This document shows positions 44,420-54,731 of a stretch of DNA of 64,000 bases, in pieces. The notes beneath the pieces are model-generated. The model made no database searches. It was not told where the DNA came from and saw only the letters and a program-made list of their open reading frames with translations. The translations under genes and the position numbers were made by a program. Numbering within the stretch: position 1 is the stretch's first letter; each line of letters starts with the position of its first letter. This DNA comes from Rhodoplanes sp. (GTDB lineage: Bacteria > Pseudomonadota > Alphaproteobacteria > Rhizobiales > Xanthobacteraceae): positions 1-64,000 of the forward strand of contig NZ_JACAAX010000033.1 in NCBI RefSeq assembly GCF_013377085.1, given 5' to 3'.

Positions 44420-45568
44420 GTGACCACGCCCCCCGAGCCTCCCGTCGCCGAAAACATCGATGCCCGCTTCATGGCGCTGGCGCTGGCGCTGGGGCGTCGC
44501 GGGCTTGGCAACACCTGGCCGAACCCGGCCGTCGGGGCCGTCGTGGTGCGGTTCGACGGCGGCGCGCCGAGACTCGTCGGGCGTGGGTGGACGCAGCCGG
44601 GCGGGCGGCCGCATGCGGAGCCCGTGGCGCTGCGCCGGGCCGGCGACCTCGCCCGCGGTGCCACCCTCTATGTGACGCTGGAGCCGTGCTCGCATCATGG
44701 AAAGTCGCCGCCCTGCGCCGACGCCATCATCGCGGCCGGCATCGCCCGCGTGGTGTCGGCGATCGAGGATCCCAATCCGCTGGTGGCGGGGCAGGGGCAC
44801 GCGCGCCTCATCGCCGCCGGGATCGCGGTCGAGGTCGGCGTCGGTGCCGCCGAGGCGGTCGCGGCCCATGCGGGCCATATCCGAAAGGTCCGCGACGGCC
44901 GCCCGCACGTCATGCTCAAGCTCGCCGTGTCGGCCGACGGCAAGGTCGCGGCCGCCGGCCGCCGCCCGGTCGCCATCACGGCGCCGGCCGCCAACGCCCG
45001 CGTTCACCTGATGCGGGCCATGACCGACGCCATCCTGATCGGGATCGGCACGGCGCTGGCCGACGACCCGGTACTGACCTGCCGGCTGCCCGGGCTTTTT
45101 TCCCGCTCGCCCGTGCGGGTGGTGCTCGATGCCGGGCTGCGCCTGCCGGCGACGTCGCGGCTGGTGCGGACAGCGCGCGAGACGCCGTTGTGGGTGATGG
45201 CGGCTCCCGATGCGCCGGCCGATGCCGAGGCGAGGCTGACCGCGGCCGGCGCCGAGGTGCTGCGGGTCCCGGCTTCGCTCGATGGGCCAGGGCTCGATCT
45301 GCCCGCCGTGCTGCAGGCGCTCGCCGGGCGCGGCATCACCCGCCTGATGGTCGAGGGCGGCCCGACCGTCGCGTCTGCCCTCCTGCGTGCCGACCTCGTC
45401 GACGAGGCCGTGCTGATCCACGGGCCCGCCGTGATCGGGCCCGACGGCATCGACGCCCTGGCGGGCCTGCCGCTCGCCGCCCTGACGGCGGCGCCGAGCC
45501 TCGTTCTGCGCGAGACCGTGATGCTCGGGCCGGACCGGCTGGACGCTTACGCTCGCCCATCGGGCTGA
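44420..45568 (+). CDS. ribD: Riboflavin biosynthesis deaminase/reductase RibD
   Basis: A bifunctional enzyme of about 382 residues. The deaminase half has RFMALALALGRRGLGNTWPN, HAEPVALRRAG and the zinc motif LEPCSHHGKSPPCADAI. The reductase half (from about 150) has HVMLKLAVSADGKVAA, DAILIGIGTALADDP and RLMVEGGPTVASALL. It catalyses two successive steps from the GTP cyclohydrolase II product. A GTG at 44420 is the likely start; the open frame begins at 44234. ribE does not follow, so the usual rib cluster is interrupted here. Confidence 0.92.
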   Translation: MTTPPEPPVAENIDARFMALALALGRRGLGNTWPNPAVGAVVVRFDGGAPRLVGRGWTQPGGRPHAEPVALRRAGDLARGATLYVTLEPCSHHGKSPPCADAIIAAGIARVVSAIEDPNPLVAGQGHARLIAAGIAVEVGVGAAEAVAAHAGHIRKVRDGRPHVMLKLAVSADGKVAAAGRRPVAITAPAANARVHLMRAMTDAILIGIGTALADDPVLTCRLPGLFSRSPVRVVLDAGLRLPATSRLVRTARETPLWVMAAPDAPADAEARLTAAGAEVLRVPASLDGPGLDLPAVLQALAGRGITRLMVEGGPTVASALLRADLVDEAVLIHGPAVIGPDGIDALAGLPLAALTAAPSLVLRETVMLGPDRLDAYARPSG

Positions 45569-45769
45569 GGCCGCCATACCCTGCCGTTGCGGCGCGCCGG
45601 CAGGCGACCTATCGTTCGTATGCAAACCGCGCGGGCGGCCAGCGTCGTCCCGCCAACAACGATCAACGGACCGATCCGCACTTCGGTCCCGCCGCGGCGT
45701 GCGAGCGTGTCGCTCGCCTCTCCGGTGCGGACGCGACGGGGACAGGATCGGCCACAGGGAGAGAGACAC

Positions 45770-47038
45770 GTGACCGATTTCACGCGACGCGATACCCTTG
45801 TCCTGGGCGGAACAGCACTCGCCGGAAGCTTGGCCGGCTTGTCCGTCCCGGCCGCCGGGCAAGGCGCCCCGATAAAAATCGGCTTCAGCATGGCGCTGAC
45901 GGGCGGCCTCGCCGGCGGCGGCCGCGCGGCGCTGCTCGCCTACCAAATCTGGGCCGAGGAGGTGAACCAGAAGGGCGGACTTTTGGGCCGCAAGGTCGAA
46001 CTCGTCTACTACGACGACCAGTCGAACCCCGCCACGGTGCCCGGCATCTACACGAAGCTGCTCGACGTAGACAAGGTCGACCTGGTGATCTCGGGCTACG
46101 CGACCGTGCCGACCGCCGCCGCCATGCCGGTGGTGATCCAGCGCGGTAAGCTGTTCATGTCGCTGTTCGCGCTCGCTGCCAACGACCAGTTCCGCTACGA
46201 CCGCTATTTCCAGATTCAGCCCAACGGGCCGGAGGCGAAATTCGAGTTCTCCAAGGGCTATTTCGAGCTGGCGAGCGCGCTGACGCCGAAGCCGCAGACG
46301 GTCGCGCTGGTCGGCGCCGACGCCGAGTTCTCCATCCTGGCGCTCGAAGGCGCCCGCGAGAACGCCAAGAAGGGCGGCTTCAAGATCGTCTACGACCGCA
46401 CCTATCCGCCCTCGACCGTCGACTTCGCGCCGATCGTGCGGGCCATCAAGGCGGCCAATCCGGATCTGTTGTTCATCGCGTCCTATCCGCCGGATTCCTC
46501 CGGCATGATCCGCACCATCCACGAGGTCGGGTTCGGCGCCCGCATGGTCGGCGGCGGCATGATCGGGCTGCAGTTCGCCGCGCTCAAGCAGCAGCTCGGG
46601 CCGATGCTCGAGGGCGTCGTCGCCTACGACCTCTATGTGCCCGAGCCGACCATGACGTTTCCGGGCATCGAGCAGTTCCTGGTCAAGTATCGCGAGCGTG
46701 CCGCCCCGGCCGGCGTCGATCCGCTCGGCCTCTACATTCCGCCTTTCGCCTATTCGGAGATGCAGATCCTCGAAGCCGCCGTGAAGGCGGTCGGATCGCT
46801 CGACGACAAAAAGCTCGCCGATCACATTCGCGCCAACACGTTCCCCACCATCGTCGGCGATCTCAAGTTCGGCGACCGCGGCGAGTGGGCCGAGCCGCGC
46901 ATCCTGCTGGTCCAGTACCGCGGCGTGGTCGGCAACGATCTCGAGCAGTTCAAGCAGCCCGGCAAGCAGGTGATCCTGCATCCGGCCAAATACAAGTCGG
47001 GCGACCTCAAGGTGCCGTTCGAGCCGATCAAGCGCTGA
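45770..47038 (+). CDS. Branched-chain amino acid-type ABC transporter binding protein
   Basis: A 422-residue periplasmic binding protein of the LivJ/urea/amide type. VTDFTRRDTLVLGGTALAGS resembles a twin-arginine signal. The mature part starts PIKIGFSMALTGGLAGGGRA, then AEEVNQKGGLLGRKVELVYY, DLVISGYATVPTAAAMPVV and VVDGW-like pocket sequence later. A GTG at 45770 follows AGGGAGAG. No permease or ATPase genes are near, so it works with a transporter encoded elsewhere. Ligand unknown. Confidence 0.87.
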   Translation: MTDFTRRDTLVLGGTALAGSLAGLSVPAAGQGAPIKIGFSMALTGGLAGGGRAALLAYQIWAEEVNQKGGLLGRKVELVYYDDQSNPATVPGIYTKLLDVDKVDLVISGYATVPTAAAMPVVIQRGKLFMSLFALAANDQFRYDRYFQIQPNGPEAKFEFSKGYFELASALTPKPQTVALVGADAEFSILALEGARENAKKGGFKIVYDRTYPPSTVDFAPIVRAIKAANPDLLFIASYPPDSSGMIRTIHEVGFGARMVGGGMIGLQFAALKQQLGPMLEGVVAYDLYVPEPTMTFPGIEQFLVKYRERAAPAGVDPLGLYIPPFAYSEMQILEAAVKAVGSLDDKKLADHIRANTFPTIVGDLKFGDRGEWAEPRILLVQYRGVVGNDLEQFKQPGKQVILHPAKYKSGDLKVPFEPIKR

Positions 47039-47547
47039 CAGCATCGAAGCGTCGAGCGCGGGCTCGACCCGCGCAACCATCTGCAGAGCAAAGACGGCGT
47101 GCTTCGGTTGGATGGATCGCCGGGTCGAGCCCGGCGATGACGTCCGTGGGACGCGGGCGGGGCCCGGCCGGCGCGTCGTGCGGTCGCGCTCAGGGAAACT
47201 GCGCACGCGCGCCGATCGCGAGTCAGTTTAGACACACAGCCGGTCGTACCTCGGCTCGGGACCCGCGCTTTCGCGGCGCTGCGTGATCGGCCCGCAGGCC
47301 CGCGGCCGCATGTCCACCAGCACGCGTGTCCGAGATCGGTTTCATTCGCGTTCGGCCACCCGAAAATTCCCCGTCGGCCGCTGACATCCGGTATCTTCCG
47401 GTCTGCCGTTTTTGCGTTGCAACAATCTTTTTCGCGTTGCAAAGGTGCAGCCTTACCTTGCCCCCCGGGCAGTGTCGCATCCGGTCCCCGAACCTGCAGC
47501 CGAGTCCCTGACGGCCCCGTGCGCTCGGCTCCACACGAGGCGAATTC
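47039..47547. other. 509-base intergenic region with a palindromic element and a direct repeat
   Basis: The first third holds two GC-rich hairpins: GCGCGGG/CCCGCGC (47056-47074) and ATCGCCGGG/CCCGGCGAT (47116-47138), probably a repeat element or terminator for the binding protein. The last part holds a direct repeat (see next entry) that may control the acyl-CoA synthetase gene. No gene was supported here. Confidence 0.5.
47412..47442 (+). promoter_or_regulatory. GCGTTGCAA direct repeat upstream of the Pat-like gene
   Basis: GCGTTGCAA occurs at 47414-47422 and again at 47434-47442, 20 bases apart, or two helical turns. The first copy also forms GTTGCAAC, a perfect 8-bp palindrome, and TTGC-N3-GCAA. 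Both are embedded in T-rich sequence. Short-chain acyl-CoA regulators (PccR/ScfR group) use TTTGCAAA-like sites, so such a regulator is possible. Confidence 0.4.
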
Positions 47548-50259
47548 ATGAGCACCTACCGACTCCAGTCGCTCTTCGCCCCAAAATCGCTGGCGCTCGC
47601 TGGGGCGAGCCCGCGCGACCTTTCTCTCGGTCGTATCGTACTTCGGAACATCCGCGAGGGCGGCTACAAGGGACGGATCCAGCTCGTCAACCCGCGCCAC
47701 GCCGAGATCGACGGCGTTCCCACCGTGAGCGGTCTCGACAAGCTCGATGGCATACCCGACGTGCTGGTGATCACGGCGCCGCCGGCCGAGGTCCCGAAGC
47801 TGGTCGCCGATGCGGCCGCGCTCGGCATCCCGGCCGCCGTCGTCATCACGTCCGGGCTCGGCCATGGGCCGGGTTCGCTGGCCGAGGCGACCGCGCAAGC
47901 GGCGCGGCCGCACGGCCTGCGCATCCTCGGGCCGAACTGCCTCGGCCTCCTGGTGCCCAGCATCAGCCTCAATGCCAGCTTCGCCACCCGCACCCCGAAG
48001 GTCGGCGACCTCGCGCTGATCTCGCAGTCGGGCGCCATCGCGTCGAGCCTGGTCGAATGGGCCTCGAAGCGGTCGATCGGCTTTTCGGCCGTGGCCTCGA
48101 TGGGGGACGCCGTCGACGTCGATTTCGGCGACCTGCTCGACTACTTCGCCCTCGATCGCAAGACCCGCGCCATCCTGATGTATGTCGAGTCCATCACGGA
48201 CACCCGCAAGTTCATGTCGGCCGCGCGCAGCGCCGCCCGCGTCAAGCCAGTCATCGTGGTGAAGTCCGGTCGCCAGGCACTGGGGGCCCAGGCGGCCGCC
48301 ACCCATACCGGGGCACTGGCCGGGTCGGACGCCGTCTACGACGCCGCGTTCCGCCGCGCCGGCCTCTTACGGGTGCTCGACCTCGACGAGCTGTTCGCCG
48401 CCGCCGAGACGCTCGGCCATCTGAGCCCCTTCGAGGGCAAGCGGCTCGCCATCCTGACCAATGGCGGCGGCATCGGCGTGCTGGCGGTCGACCGGCTGAT
48501 CGATTTCGGCGGGATCCTCGCCACTCTGTCGGAAAAGCGCATCGCCGAGCTCGACGCCGTGCTGCCGTCCGGCTGGTCGCATTCGAACCCGGTCGACATC
48601 ATCGGCGACGCCGGCGCCAAGCGGTATCGGGCGGCGCTGGAGCAACTCATCTCCGACCGCGACAACGACGCCGTGCTGGTGATGAACTGCCCGACCGCCC
48701 TGGCGTCGCCCGCCGACTCCGCCGCCGCCGTCGTCGAGGTGATCCAGCGCGAGCGCAGCCGCAGCATGATGCGCAAGCCGGTCCTCACCGTCTGGGTCGG
48801 CGATCGCGGCGACGCGACCCGCATCTTCGACGAGGCCGGAATTCCCCACTACGACAGCGAGACAGAAGCGATCCGCGGCTTCATGCATCTGGTCCGCTAC
48901 CGCGAGGCGACCGACTCCCTGATGGAGACGCCGCCGAGCGTGCCGACCCAGTTCGTCTCCGACACCGAGACGGCCCGCAGCGTCGTCGCCGCCGCCATCA
49001 AGGCGCGAAAAACCTGGCTCGATCCGATGGAGATCGAGGCCGTGCTGACGGCCTACAGCATCCCGATCGCGCCGAGCCACCTGGCCCGAAACGGCTTCGA
49101 GGCGGCACGGGCGGCACGGGCGTACCTCGCCAAGGGCCAGGCCGTGGTGCTCAAGATCCTGTCGCCCGACATCGTCCACAAGTCGGAGATCGACGGCGTA
49201 CGCCTCAACCTGCTGACCGAGGATGCGGTCTGGCGGGAGACCGACGACATCCTGGCCCGCGCCAGGGCGGCGCGTCCCGGCGCAAAGCTGATCGGCGTCA
49301 CGGTCCATCCGATGGTGGTGCGGCCGAAGGCGCGCGAGCTCATCGTCGGGGCGACCGACGATCCGACCTTTGGGCCCGTCATCGTGTTCGGCCGCGGCGG
49401 CATGGCCGTCGAGGTGCTCAACGACACGGCGCTCGCCCTGCCGCCGCTCGACATGAAGCTCGCCCGCGACCTCATCGACCGCACCGGCGCGGCGCCGCTG
49501 CTCGGCGGCTACCGCAACGTCCCGCCGGCCGACCGCCAGGCGCTGGAGCTGGTGCTGGTGAAGATCTCCCAGCTCCTGGCCGACATACCCGAGCTGCGCG
49601 AGATCGACCTCAATCCGGTGCTGGCCGACGAGAACGGCGTCATCGCGGTCGACGCGCGGGTGACCATCGCGCCGGTGGCGCAGGGGGCGCGGACCCGCTT
49701 CGCCGTGCGGCCCTATCCCAGGGAGTGGGAGAGCCATCTCGCCTCGTGGGAGGATCTGCGGGTGCTTCTGCGCCCGGTGCGGCCGGAGGACGAGGCCCTC
49801 TACCTCGATTTCTTCAAGCATGTCAGCGAGAACGACCTGCGGCTGCGGTTCTTCGCCCCGGTCAAGGAGTTCAGCCACACCTTCATCGCCCGCATGACGC
49901 AGATCGACTATGCGCGGGCCATGGTGTTCGTCGCCGTGGACGAGCGCACCGGCGAGATGCTCGGCGGCGTCCGCATCCATTCCGACGCCAATTACGAGAA
50001 GGGCGAATATGCCGTGCTGGTGCGCTCCGACCTCAAAGGGCGGGGGCTGGGCTGGATCCTGATGGCACGGATGATCGAGTATGCCCGCGCCGAGGGCCTG
50101 ATCGAGGTCGAGGGCCAGGTGCTGCGCGACAACACCACCATGCTGCGCATGTGCACGGATCTCGGCTTCCGGATCGAGCACGACAACGACGATCCGGGCC
50201 TGTGCAAGGTGGTCCTCGACCTGACCAAGAAAGGGACCGTCGCCAGCGCCGCCGAGTAG
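47548..50259 (+). CDS. Acyl-CoA synthetase (NDP-forming) / GNAT lysine acetyltransferase fusion, Pat-like
   Basis: A 903-residue fusion. Residues 1-130 are a CoA-binding Rossmann domain (LFAPKSLALAGASPRDLSLG), then two succinyl-CoA-ligase-like domains (ISQSGAIASSLVEWA, LTNGGGIGVLAVDRLI). An ATP-grasp domain lies near 480-700 (ILSPDIVHKSEIDGVRLNL, RELIVGATDDPTFGPVIVFG). The last 170 residues are GNAT (LLRPVRPEDEALYLDFFKHV, YAVLVRSDLKGRGLGWILMA). This is the Pat/YfiQ/KatB architecture that acetylates acetyl-CoA synthetase and other lysines. Whether the ligase half is active cannot be judged without aligning the phospho-histidine. Confidence 0.9.
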   Translation: MSTYRLQSLFAPKSLALAGASPRDLSLGRIVLRNIREGGYKGRIQLVNPRHAEIDGVPTVSGLDKLDGIPDVLVITAPPAEVPKLVADAAALGIPAAVVITSGLGHGPGSLAEATAQAARPHGLRILGPNCLGLLVPSISLNASFATRTPKVGDLALISQSGAIASSLVEWASKRSIGFSAVASMGDAVDVDFGDLLDYFALDRKTRAILMYVESITDTRKFMSAARSAARVKPVIVVKSGRQALGAQAAATHTGALAGSDAVYDAAFRRAGLLRVLDLDELFAAAETLGHLSPFEGKRLAILTNGGGIGVLAVDRLIDFGGILATLSEKRIAELDAVLPSGWSHSNPVDIIGDAGAKRYRAALEQLISDRDNDAVLVMNCPTALASPADSAAAVVEVIQRERSRSMMRKPVLTVWVGDRGDATRIFDEAGIPHYDSETEAIRGFMHLVRYREATDSLMETPPSVPTQFVSDTETARSVVAAAIKARKTWLDPMEIEAVLTAYSIPIAPSHLARNGFEAARAARAYLAKGQAVVLKILSPDIVHKSEIDGVRLNLLTEDAVWRETDDILARARAARPGAKLIGVTVHPMVVRPKARELIVGATDDPTFGPVIVFGRGGMAVEVLNDTALALPPLDMKLARDLIDRTGAAPLLGGYRNVPPADRQALELVLVKISQLLADIPELREIDLNPVLADENGVIAVDARVTIAPVAQGARTRFAVRPYPREWESHLASWEDLRVLLRPVRPEDEALYLDFFKHVSENDLRLRFFAPVKEFSHTFIARMTQIDYARAMVFVAVDERTGEMLGGVRIHSDANYEKGEYAVLVRSDLKGRGLGWILMARMIEYARAEGLIEVEGQVLRDNTTMLRMCTDLGFRIEHDNDDPGLCKVVLDLTKKGTVASAAE

Positions 50260-50764
50260 GCCCGCGGCAGGGACGATGCGGGGCGGAGCAGGGCGCTCTC
50301 CGCTCGGTGTCTGCCGGGTGACCGGCGATTCCTGATTCGCCGGATGCCGCATCGCAGCATCGCCGTCACGGATCGGGCCGGGACGGCGTTACGGGGCGGG
50401 CGCCCGTAGCGGCGCCACAGATCGGAAAACTGCTCGCCGCAGGGCGACAATGCCCGGCCCGATGCCGATTTTTCCGGCGCCCTCCCGGGTCGTTCTCCCG
50501 CGCGTCCGCCGCACGGTCCGGGCCTCCGATCGCGGGCCGCCGGCCGGCTGCCGTTTCTTGTATCATCGGGCCGCTTGCGGCCGTGGGGGCACTGCGGTAA
50601 GCGTCACGCGTCGCCGCCCTGGAACGTCTCTAACGGGAGTTCCGAGCGCGTGGACACGGGCGCAGCGGCGACCCGGACGGTCCTGTCCGGGACCGGAAGC
50701 ACGAGATCGGCCGCCGGCAGGGCATTCCTCCCGACGGAACGTGGGTCGCGATCAGAGGTCTCGC
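50260..50764. promoter_or_regulatory. 505-base region upstream of the nuo operon
   Basis: No gene is supported; a 105-codon open extension before nuoA is Arg/Pro-rich and unlike protein. GGCCGC/GCGGCC at 50569-50582 is a tight near-palindrome after a GTTTCTTGTATCATC stretch. The region should hold the complex I promoter, but no confident -35/-10 pair was found. Confidence 0.35.
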
Positions 50765-51130
50765 ATGAACGCCTTGCTGCTCGACTACCTGCCCATCGTG
50801 GTGTTCATCGCCCTCGCGCTGGTGATCGTGCTCGGCCTGATGGTCGCGCCGTTCCTGATCGCGTACAAGAATCCCGACGCGGAAAAGCTTTCGGCCTACG
50901 AATGCGGATTCAACGCATTCGACGACGCCCGCATGAAATTCGACGTCCGATTTTATCTCATCTCCATCCTGTTCATCATTTTCGACCTCGAGGTTTCCTT
51001 CCTTTTTCCCTGGGCGGCGGCATTCGGCGAGATCGGTACGTTCGGTTTCTGGTCGATGATGGTCTTTCTCGGCGTTCTGACCATCGGCTTCGTCTACGAG
51101 TGGAAGAAGGGAGCCCTCGAATGGGATTGA
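50765..51130 (+). CDS. nuoA: NADH-quinone oxidoreductase subunit A
   Basis: A 121-residue three-helix membrane subunit. [19 protein letters not shown] opens, then [20 protein letters not shown] with the conserved cysteine and [20 protein letters not shown] with the acidic residue of helix 2. It helps shape the quinone/ND3 loop region. It is the first gene of the operon. Its last 10 bases overlap nuoB. Confidence 0.95.
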   Translation: MNALLLDYLPIVVFIALALVIVLGLMVAPFLIAYKNPDAEKLSAYECGFNAFDDARMKFDVRFYLISILFIIFDLEVSFLFPWAAAFGEIGTFGFWSMMVFLGVLTIGFVYEWKKGALEWD

Positions 51131-51696
51131 CCGATCGGACCCTGGTGGCGCCCGCCGCGACCGGTGTTCTCGACCCGCGCACCGGCAAGCCGGTCGGGGC
51201 CGACGATTCCTTCTTCGCCGGGGTCAACGACGAGCTCGCCGACAAGGGCTTCATCGTCACGGCGACCGACGAGATCATCAACTGGGCCCGCACCGGCTCG
51301 CTGATGTGGATGCAGTTCGGCCTCGCCTGCTGCGCCATCGAGATGATCCACGCGGCGATGCCGCGATACGACCTCGAGCGCTTCGGCTTCGCGCCGCGCG
51401 CCTCGCCGCGTCAGTCCGACGTCATCATCGTGGCGGGCACGCTGACCAACAAGATGGCCCCGGCTTTCCGCAAGGTCTACGACCAGATGCCGGAGCCGCG
51501 CTACGTCATCTCGATGGGCTCCTGCGCCAATGGCGGCGGGTATTACTATTACTCGTACTCGGTGGTGCGCGGCTGCGACCGCATCGTGCCGGTCGACGTC
51601 TACGTCCCGGGCTGCCCGCCGAGCGCGGAAGCCCTGCTGTACGGCGTGCTGCTCCTGCAGAAGAAGATCCGCCGTACCGGCACCATCGAACGCTGA
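51121..51696 (+). CDS. nuoB: NADH-quinone oxidoreductase subunit B
   Basis: A 191-residue subunit carrying cluster N2 near the quinone site. The ligands are the tandem cysteines of GLACCAIEM, the cysteine of [19 protein letters not shown] and that of [14 protein letters not shown]. Length and motifs are normal for alphaproteobacteria. It overlaps nuoA by ten bases. Confidence 0.96.
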   Translation: MGLTDRTLVAPAATGVLDPRTGKPVGADDSFFAGVNDELADKGFIVTATDEIINWARTGSLMWMQFGLACCAIEMIHAAMPRYDLERFGFAPRASPRQSDVIIVAGTLTNKMAPAFRKVYDQMPEPRYVISMGSCANGGGYYYYSYSVVRGCDRIVPVDVYVPGCPPSAEALLYGVLLLQKKIRRTGTIER

Positions 51697-51711
51697 CCGC
51701 GAGGACGCGCC

Positions 51712-52317
51712 ATGGACGACAGGCTCGACGAGCTCGGACAGGCCATCGCACGCGCACTTCCCGGCGTCGTGACGGGTTACACGGTGGCGGTCGGCGAGCT
51801 GACCGTGACGGCGGCCGCGGCCGAGATCGTCGCCGTGATGACGCGACTGCGCGACGACCCGGCCTTCCAGTTCGTCGCCTTCGTCGACGCGACGGCTGTC
51901 GACTGGCCACAACGCGACAAGCGCTTCGACGTCGTCTACCATCTGATGTCGCCGACCATGAATTGGCGCGTGCGCATCAAGACCGAGACCGACGAGGCGA
52001 CTCCGGTGCCCTCGATCATCTCGGTGTTTCCGGGCGCCGACTGGTTCGAGCGCGAGGTGTTCGATCTCTACGGCGTGGTCTTCACGGGCCATCCGGATCT
52101 GCGCCGCATCCTCACCGACTACGGCTTCGAGGGGCATCCGCTGCGCAAGGACTTCCCGCTCACCGGCTTCCTCGAGGTGCGCTGGGACGACGAGCAGAAG
52201 CGCGTCGTCTACGAGAAGGTGCAGCTCGGCCAGGAGTTCCGGAACTTCGACTTCCTGTCGCCCTGGGAGGGGACCGACTACGTGCTGCCGGGTGACGAGA
52301 AGGCCAAGGCGGGCTGA
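51712..52317 (+). CDS. nuoC: NADH-quinone oxidoreductase subunit C
   Basis: A 201-residue peripheral-arm subunit, separate from NuoD (not fused as in E. coli). [59 protein letters not shown] and [11 protein letters not shown] are all present. It lies 15 bases after nuoB and 11 bases before the inserted thioesterase gene. Confidence 0.95.
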   Translation: MDDRLDELGQAIARALPGVVTGYTVAVGELTVTAAAAEIVAVMTRLRDDPAFQFVAFVDATAVDWPQRDKRFDVVYHLMSPTMNWRVRIKTETDEATPVPSIISVFPGADWFEREVFDLYGVVFTGHPDLRRILTDYGFEGHPLRKDFPLTGFLEVRWDDEQKRVVYEKVQLGQEFRNFDFLSPWEGTDYVLPGDEKAKAG

Positions 52318-52328
52318 GACCGGATCGC

Positions 52329-52781
52329 ATGAAAACGACCCTGCAGCCCGGGCTGACGCATCGTTTGGCCTTCACGGTGTCGGCCTCCAAGACGGTGCCG
52401 CAGCTCTATCCGGAGGCGCCCGAGTTCCAGACCATGCCGGCCGTGTTCGCCACCGGCTTCATGGTCGGGTTGATGGAGTGGACCTGCGTCCAGCTCATCG
52501 CGCCGCATCTCGACGCGGGCGAGGGCAGCCTGGGGACGCATATCGACGTCAGCCACACGGCGGCGACGCCGCCGGGTCTGACCATCACGGTGGAGGCGGA
52601 ATGCGTCTCGGTCGAGGGCCGCAAGCTCGGCTTCCGGGTCAAGGCGCATGACGGCGTGGATGCGATCGGCGAGGGGCGCCACGAGCGGTTCGTGGTGGCC
52701 TGGGACAAGTTCAACGCCCGCGTGGGCGACAAGGCGAAGGCGGCGCTCGGTGCGTCGCCCGGTCAGAGCGTCGAGGCTTAG
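52329..52781 (+). CDS. Thioesterase-family (FlK-like) hot-dog protein inside the nuo operon
   Basis: A 150-residue single-domain hot-dog protein of the thioesterase / fluoroacetyl-CoA-thioesterase-like family. [40 protein letters not shown] (with the helix Glu/Cys), [18 protein letters not shown] and [17 protein letters not shown] (with the loop His) are typical. It is 11 bases after nuoC and 8 bases before nuoD, so it is surely translated with complex I. Neighbouring Rhizobiales carry it at the same spot, from memory. Role in complex I is unknown: it may clear acyl-CoA inhibitors or be a passenger. Confidence 0.82.
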   Translation: MKTTLQPGLTHRLAFTVSASKTVPQLYPEAPEFQTMPAVFATGFMVGLMEWTCVQLIAPHLDAGEGSLGTHIDVSHTAATPPGLTITVEAECVSVEGRKLGFRVKAHDGVDAIGEGRHERFVVAWDKFNARVGDKAKAALGASPGQSVEA

Positions 52782-52789
52782 AGGTCGAC

Positions 52790-53980
52790 ATGGGTGAGGC
52801 GTCGGTACGCAGCTTCACGATCAATTTCGGACCGCAGCATCCGTCCGCCCACGGCGTGCTGCGCCTGCTGCTCGACCTCGACGGCGAGGTGATCGAGCGG
52901 GCCGATCCGCATATCGGGCTCCTGCATCGCGGCACCGAGAAGCTGATCGAGCACAAGACCTATCTCCAGGCGGTGCCGTATTTCGACCGGCTCGACTACT
53001 CGGCGCCGATGAGCCAGGAGCACGTCTTCTGCATGGCGATCGAGAAGCTGCTCGGCATCACGGTGCCGCGCCGCGGGCAGCTCCTGCGGGTGCTGTTTCT
53101 CGAGCTGACCCGGGTCAAGAACCACATCCTCAACATCACGACGGGCGCGCTCGACATCGGCGCGCTGACGCCGCCCTTGTGGGGCTTCGAGTTCCGCGAG
53201 CAGATCATGGGCTTCTACGAGCGCGCCTCGGGAGCCCGGATGCACGCCAACTATTTCCGCCCCGGCGGCGTCCACCAGGACGTGCCGCAGAAGCTGCTCG
53301 ACGACATCGAGGCGTTCTGCGATCCCTGCCTGGCGATGATCGACGATCTCGACACGCTTTTGACCGGCAACCGCATCTTCAAGCAGCGCATGGTCGACAT
53401 CGGGGTGATGACCCTGAAGGACGCCTGGGGCTGGGGCTATTCGGGCCCGCTGATCCGCGCCGCCGGCGGCGCCTGGGATCTGCGCCGCGCCCAGCCCTAC
53501 GAGTGCTACGACGAGATGGAGTTCGACATCCCGGTCGGCAAGCACGGCGACTGCTACGACCGCTATCTGGTGCGCATGGAGGAGATGCGGCAGTCGATCC
53601 GCATCTGCAAGCAGTGCCTGGCCAAGCTGAAGCTGCCGGACGCGCAGGGGGCCGTGCTCACCGAGGACAACAAGGTGACGCCGCCGCGCCGCGGCGAGAT
53701 GAAGAGCTCGATGGAAGCGCTGATCCATCACTTCAAGCTGTTCACCGAGGGCTTCCACGTGCCGGCCGGCGAGGTCTACGCGGCGGCCGAGACGCCCAAG
53801 GGCGAGCTCGGCGTCTATCTGGTCTCCGACGGCACCAACAAGCCCTACAAGTGCAAGATCCGCGCGACCGGCTTCGCCCATCTGAGCTCGATCGACTTCA
53901 TCAGCAAGGGGCACATGCTGGCCGACATGACCGCCATCATCGGCTCGCTCGATCTGGTGTTCGGGGAGGTTGACCGCTAA
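52790..53980 (+). CDS. nuoD: NADH-quinone oxidoreductase subunit D
   Basis: A 396-residue subunit forming much of the quinone site. [20 protein letters not shown] with the conserved histidine, [32 protein letters not shown] and [20 protein letters not shown] are present. It ends one base into the nuoE start. Confidence 0.96.
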   Translation: MGEASVRSFTINFGPQHPSAHGVLRLLLDLDGEVIERADPHIGLLHRGTEKLIEHKTYLQAVPYFDRLDYSAPMSQEHVFCMAIEKLLGITVPRRGQLLRVLFLELTRVKNHILNITTGALDIGALTPPLWGFEFREQIMGFYERASGARMHANYFRPGGVHQDVPQKLLDDIEAFCDPCLAMIDDLDTLLTGNRIFKQRMVDIGVMTLKDAWGWGYSGPLIRAAGGAWDLRRAQPYECYDEMEFDIPVGKHGDCYDRYLVRMEEMRQSIRICKQCLAKLKLPDAQGAVLTEDNKVTPPRRGEMKSSMEALIHHFKLFTEGFHVPAGEVYAAAETPKGELGVYLVSDGTNKPYKCKIRATGFAHLSSIDFISKGHMLADMTAIIGSLDLVFGEVDR

Positions 53981-54731
53981 TGGCCGTCCGTCGTCTCGCT
54001 CCTGCCGAGCAGCAGCCGAAAGCCTTTGCCTTCACGGCCGAGAATCTCGACTGGGCCAAGGGCCAGATCGCCAAGTATCCGGACGGCCGCCAGGCCTCCG
54101 CCGTGATCCCGCTGTTGTGGCGGGCACAGGAGCAGGCCGGCGGCTGGGTGCCCCAGAAGGCGATCGAGCACGTCGCCGAGGTTTTGGGGATGCCGACCAT
54201 CCGGGTGCTGGAGGTCGCGACCTTCTACACGATGTTCAACCTCGAGCCGGTCGGCCGCCTTCACGTCCAGCTCTGCGGCACCACGCCTTGCGTGCTGCGC
54301 GGCGCCGACGCGCTCAAGAAGATCTGCCACGAGAAGATCGGCCACGAGCACCACGTCACGGCCGACGGCACCTTCTCCTGGGTCGAGGTCGAGTGCCTGG
54401 GCGCCTGCGTCAACGCCCCGATGGCCCAGATCAACTACGACTACTACGAGGATCTGTCGCCCGAGAACTTCACCAAGTTGCTCGACGACCTCGCGGCCGG
54501 GCGCCCGGTGAAGACGGGACCGCAAATCGACCGCCAGCTTTCGGCGCCGGTCGGCGGGCCGACCACGCTGACGGGCGACGTCGGCACCGGCGCGCCGGCG
54601 ACCCCACAGGAGCCGGCGCTCGCCGACAGCGACGCCAAGCGGCCGGGCGCGGCCGGCAATGTCCGTGAAGAGCCAACCCCGAAGCCGCCGGCCGGCGACG
54701 GATCCCGGGGCCGCAGAAGCACCAGGCGGGA

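Noticed and set aside
44296-44423. A short frame with CLACGG resembling a zinc ribbon before ribD
   Set aside because: It overlaps the ribD start region, has only one Cys pair and no downstream domain, and likely arises from GC-rich sequence.
47056-47138. Hairpins after the binding-protein gene as a classical Rho-independent terminator
   Set aside because: No T run follows either stem; they are described as a palindromic element instead.
44249-47206. A 985-codon antisense frame across ribD and the binding protein
   Set aside because: Same reason: shadow of two genes with strong family motifs on the plus strand.
50450-50764. N-terminal extension of nuoA by 105 codons
   Set aside because: Arg/Pro-rich, unlike any NuoA; the family start [10 protein letters not shown] at 50765 is clear.
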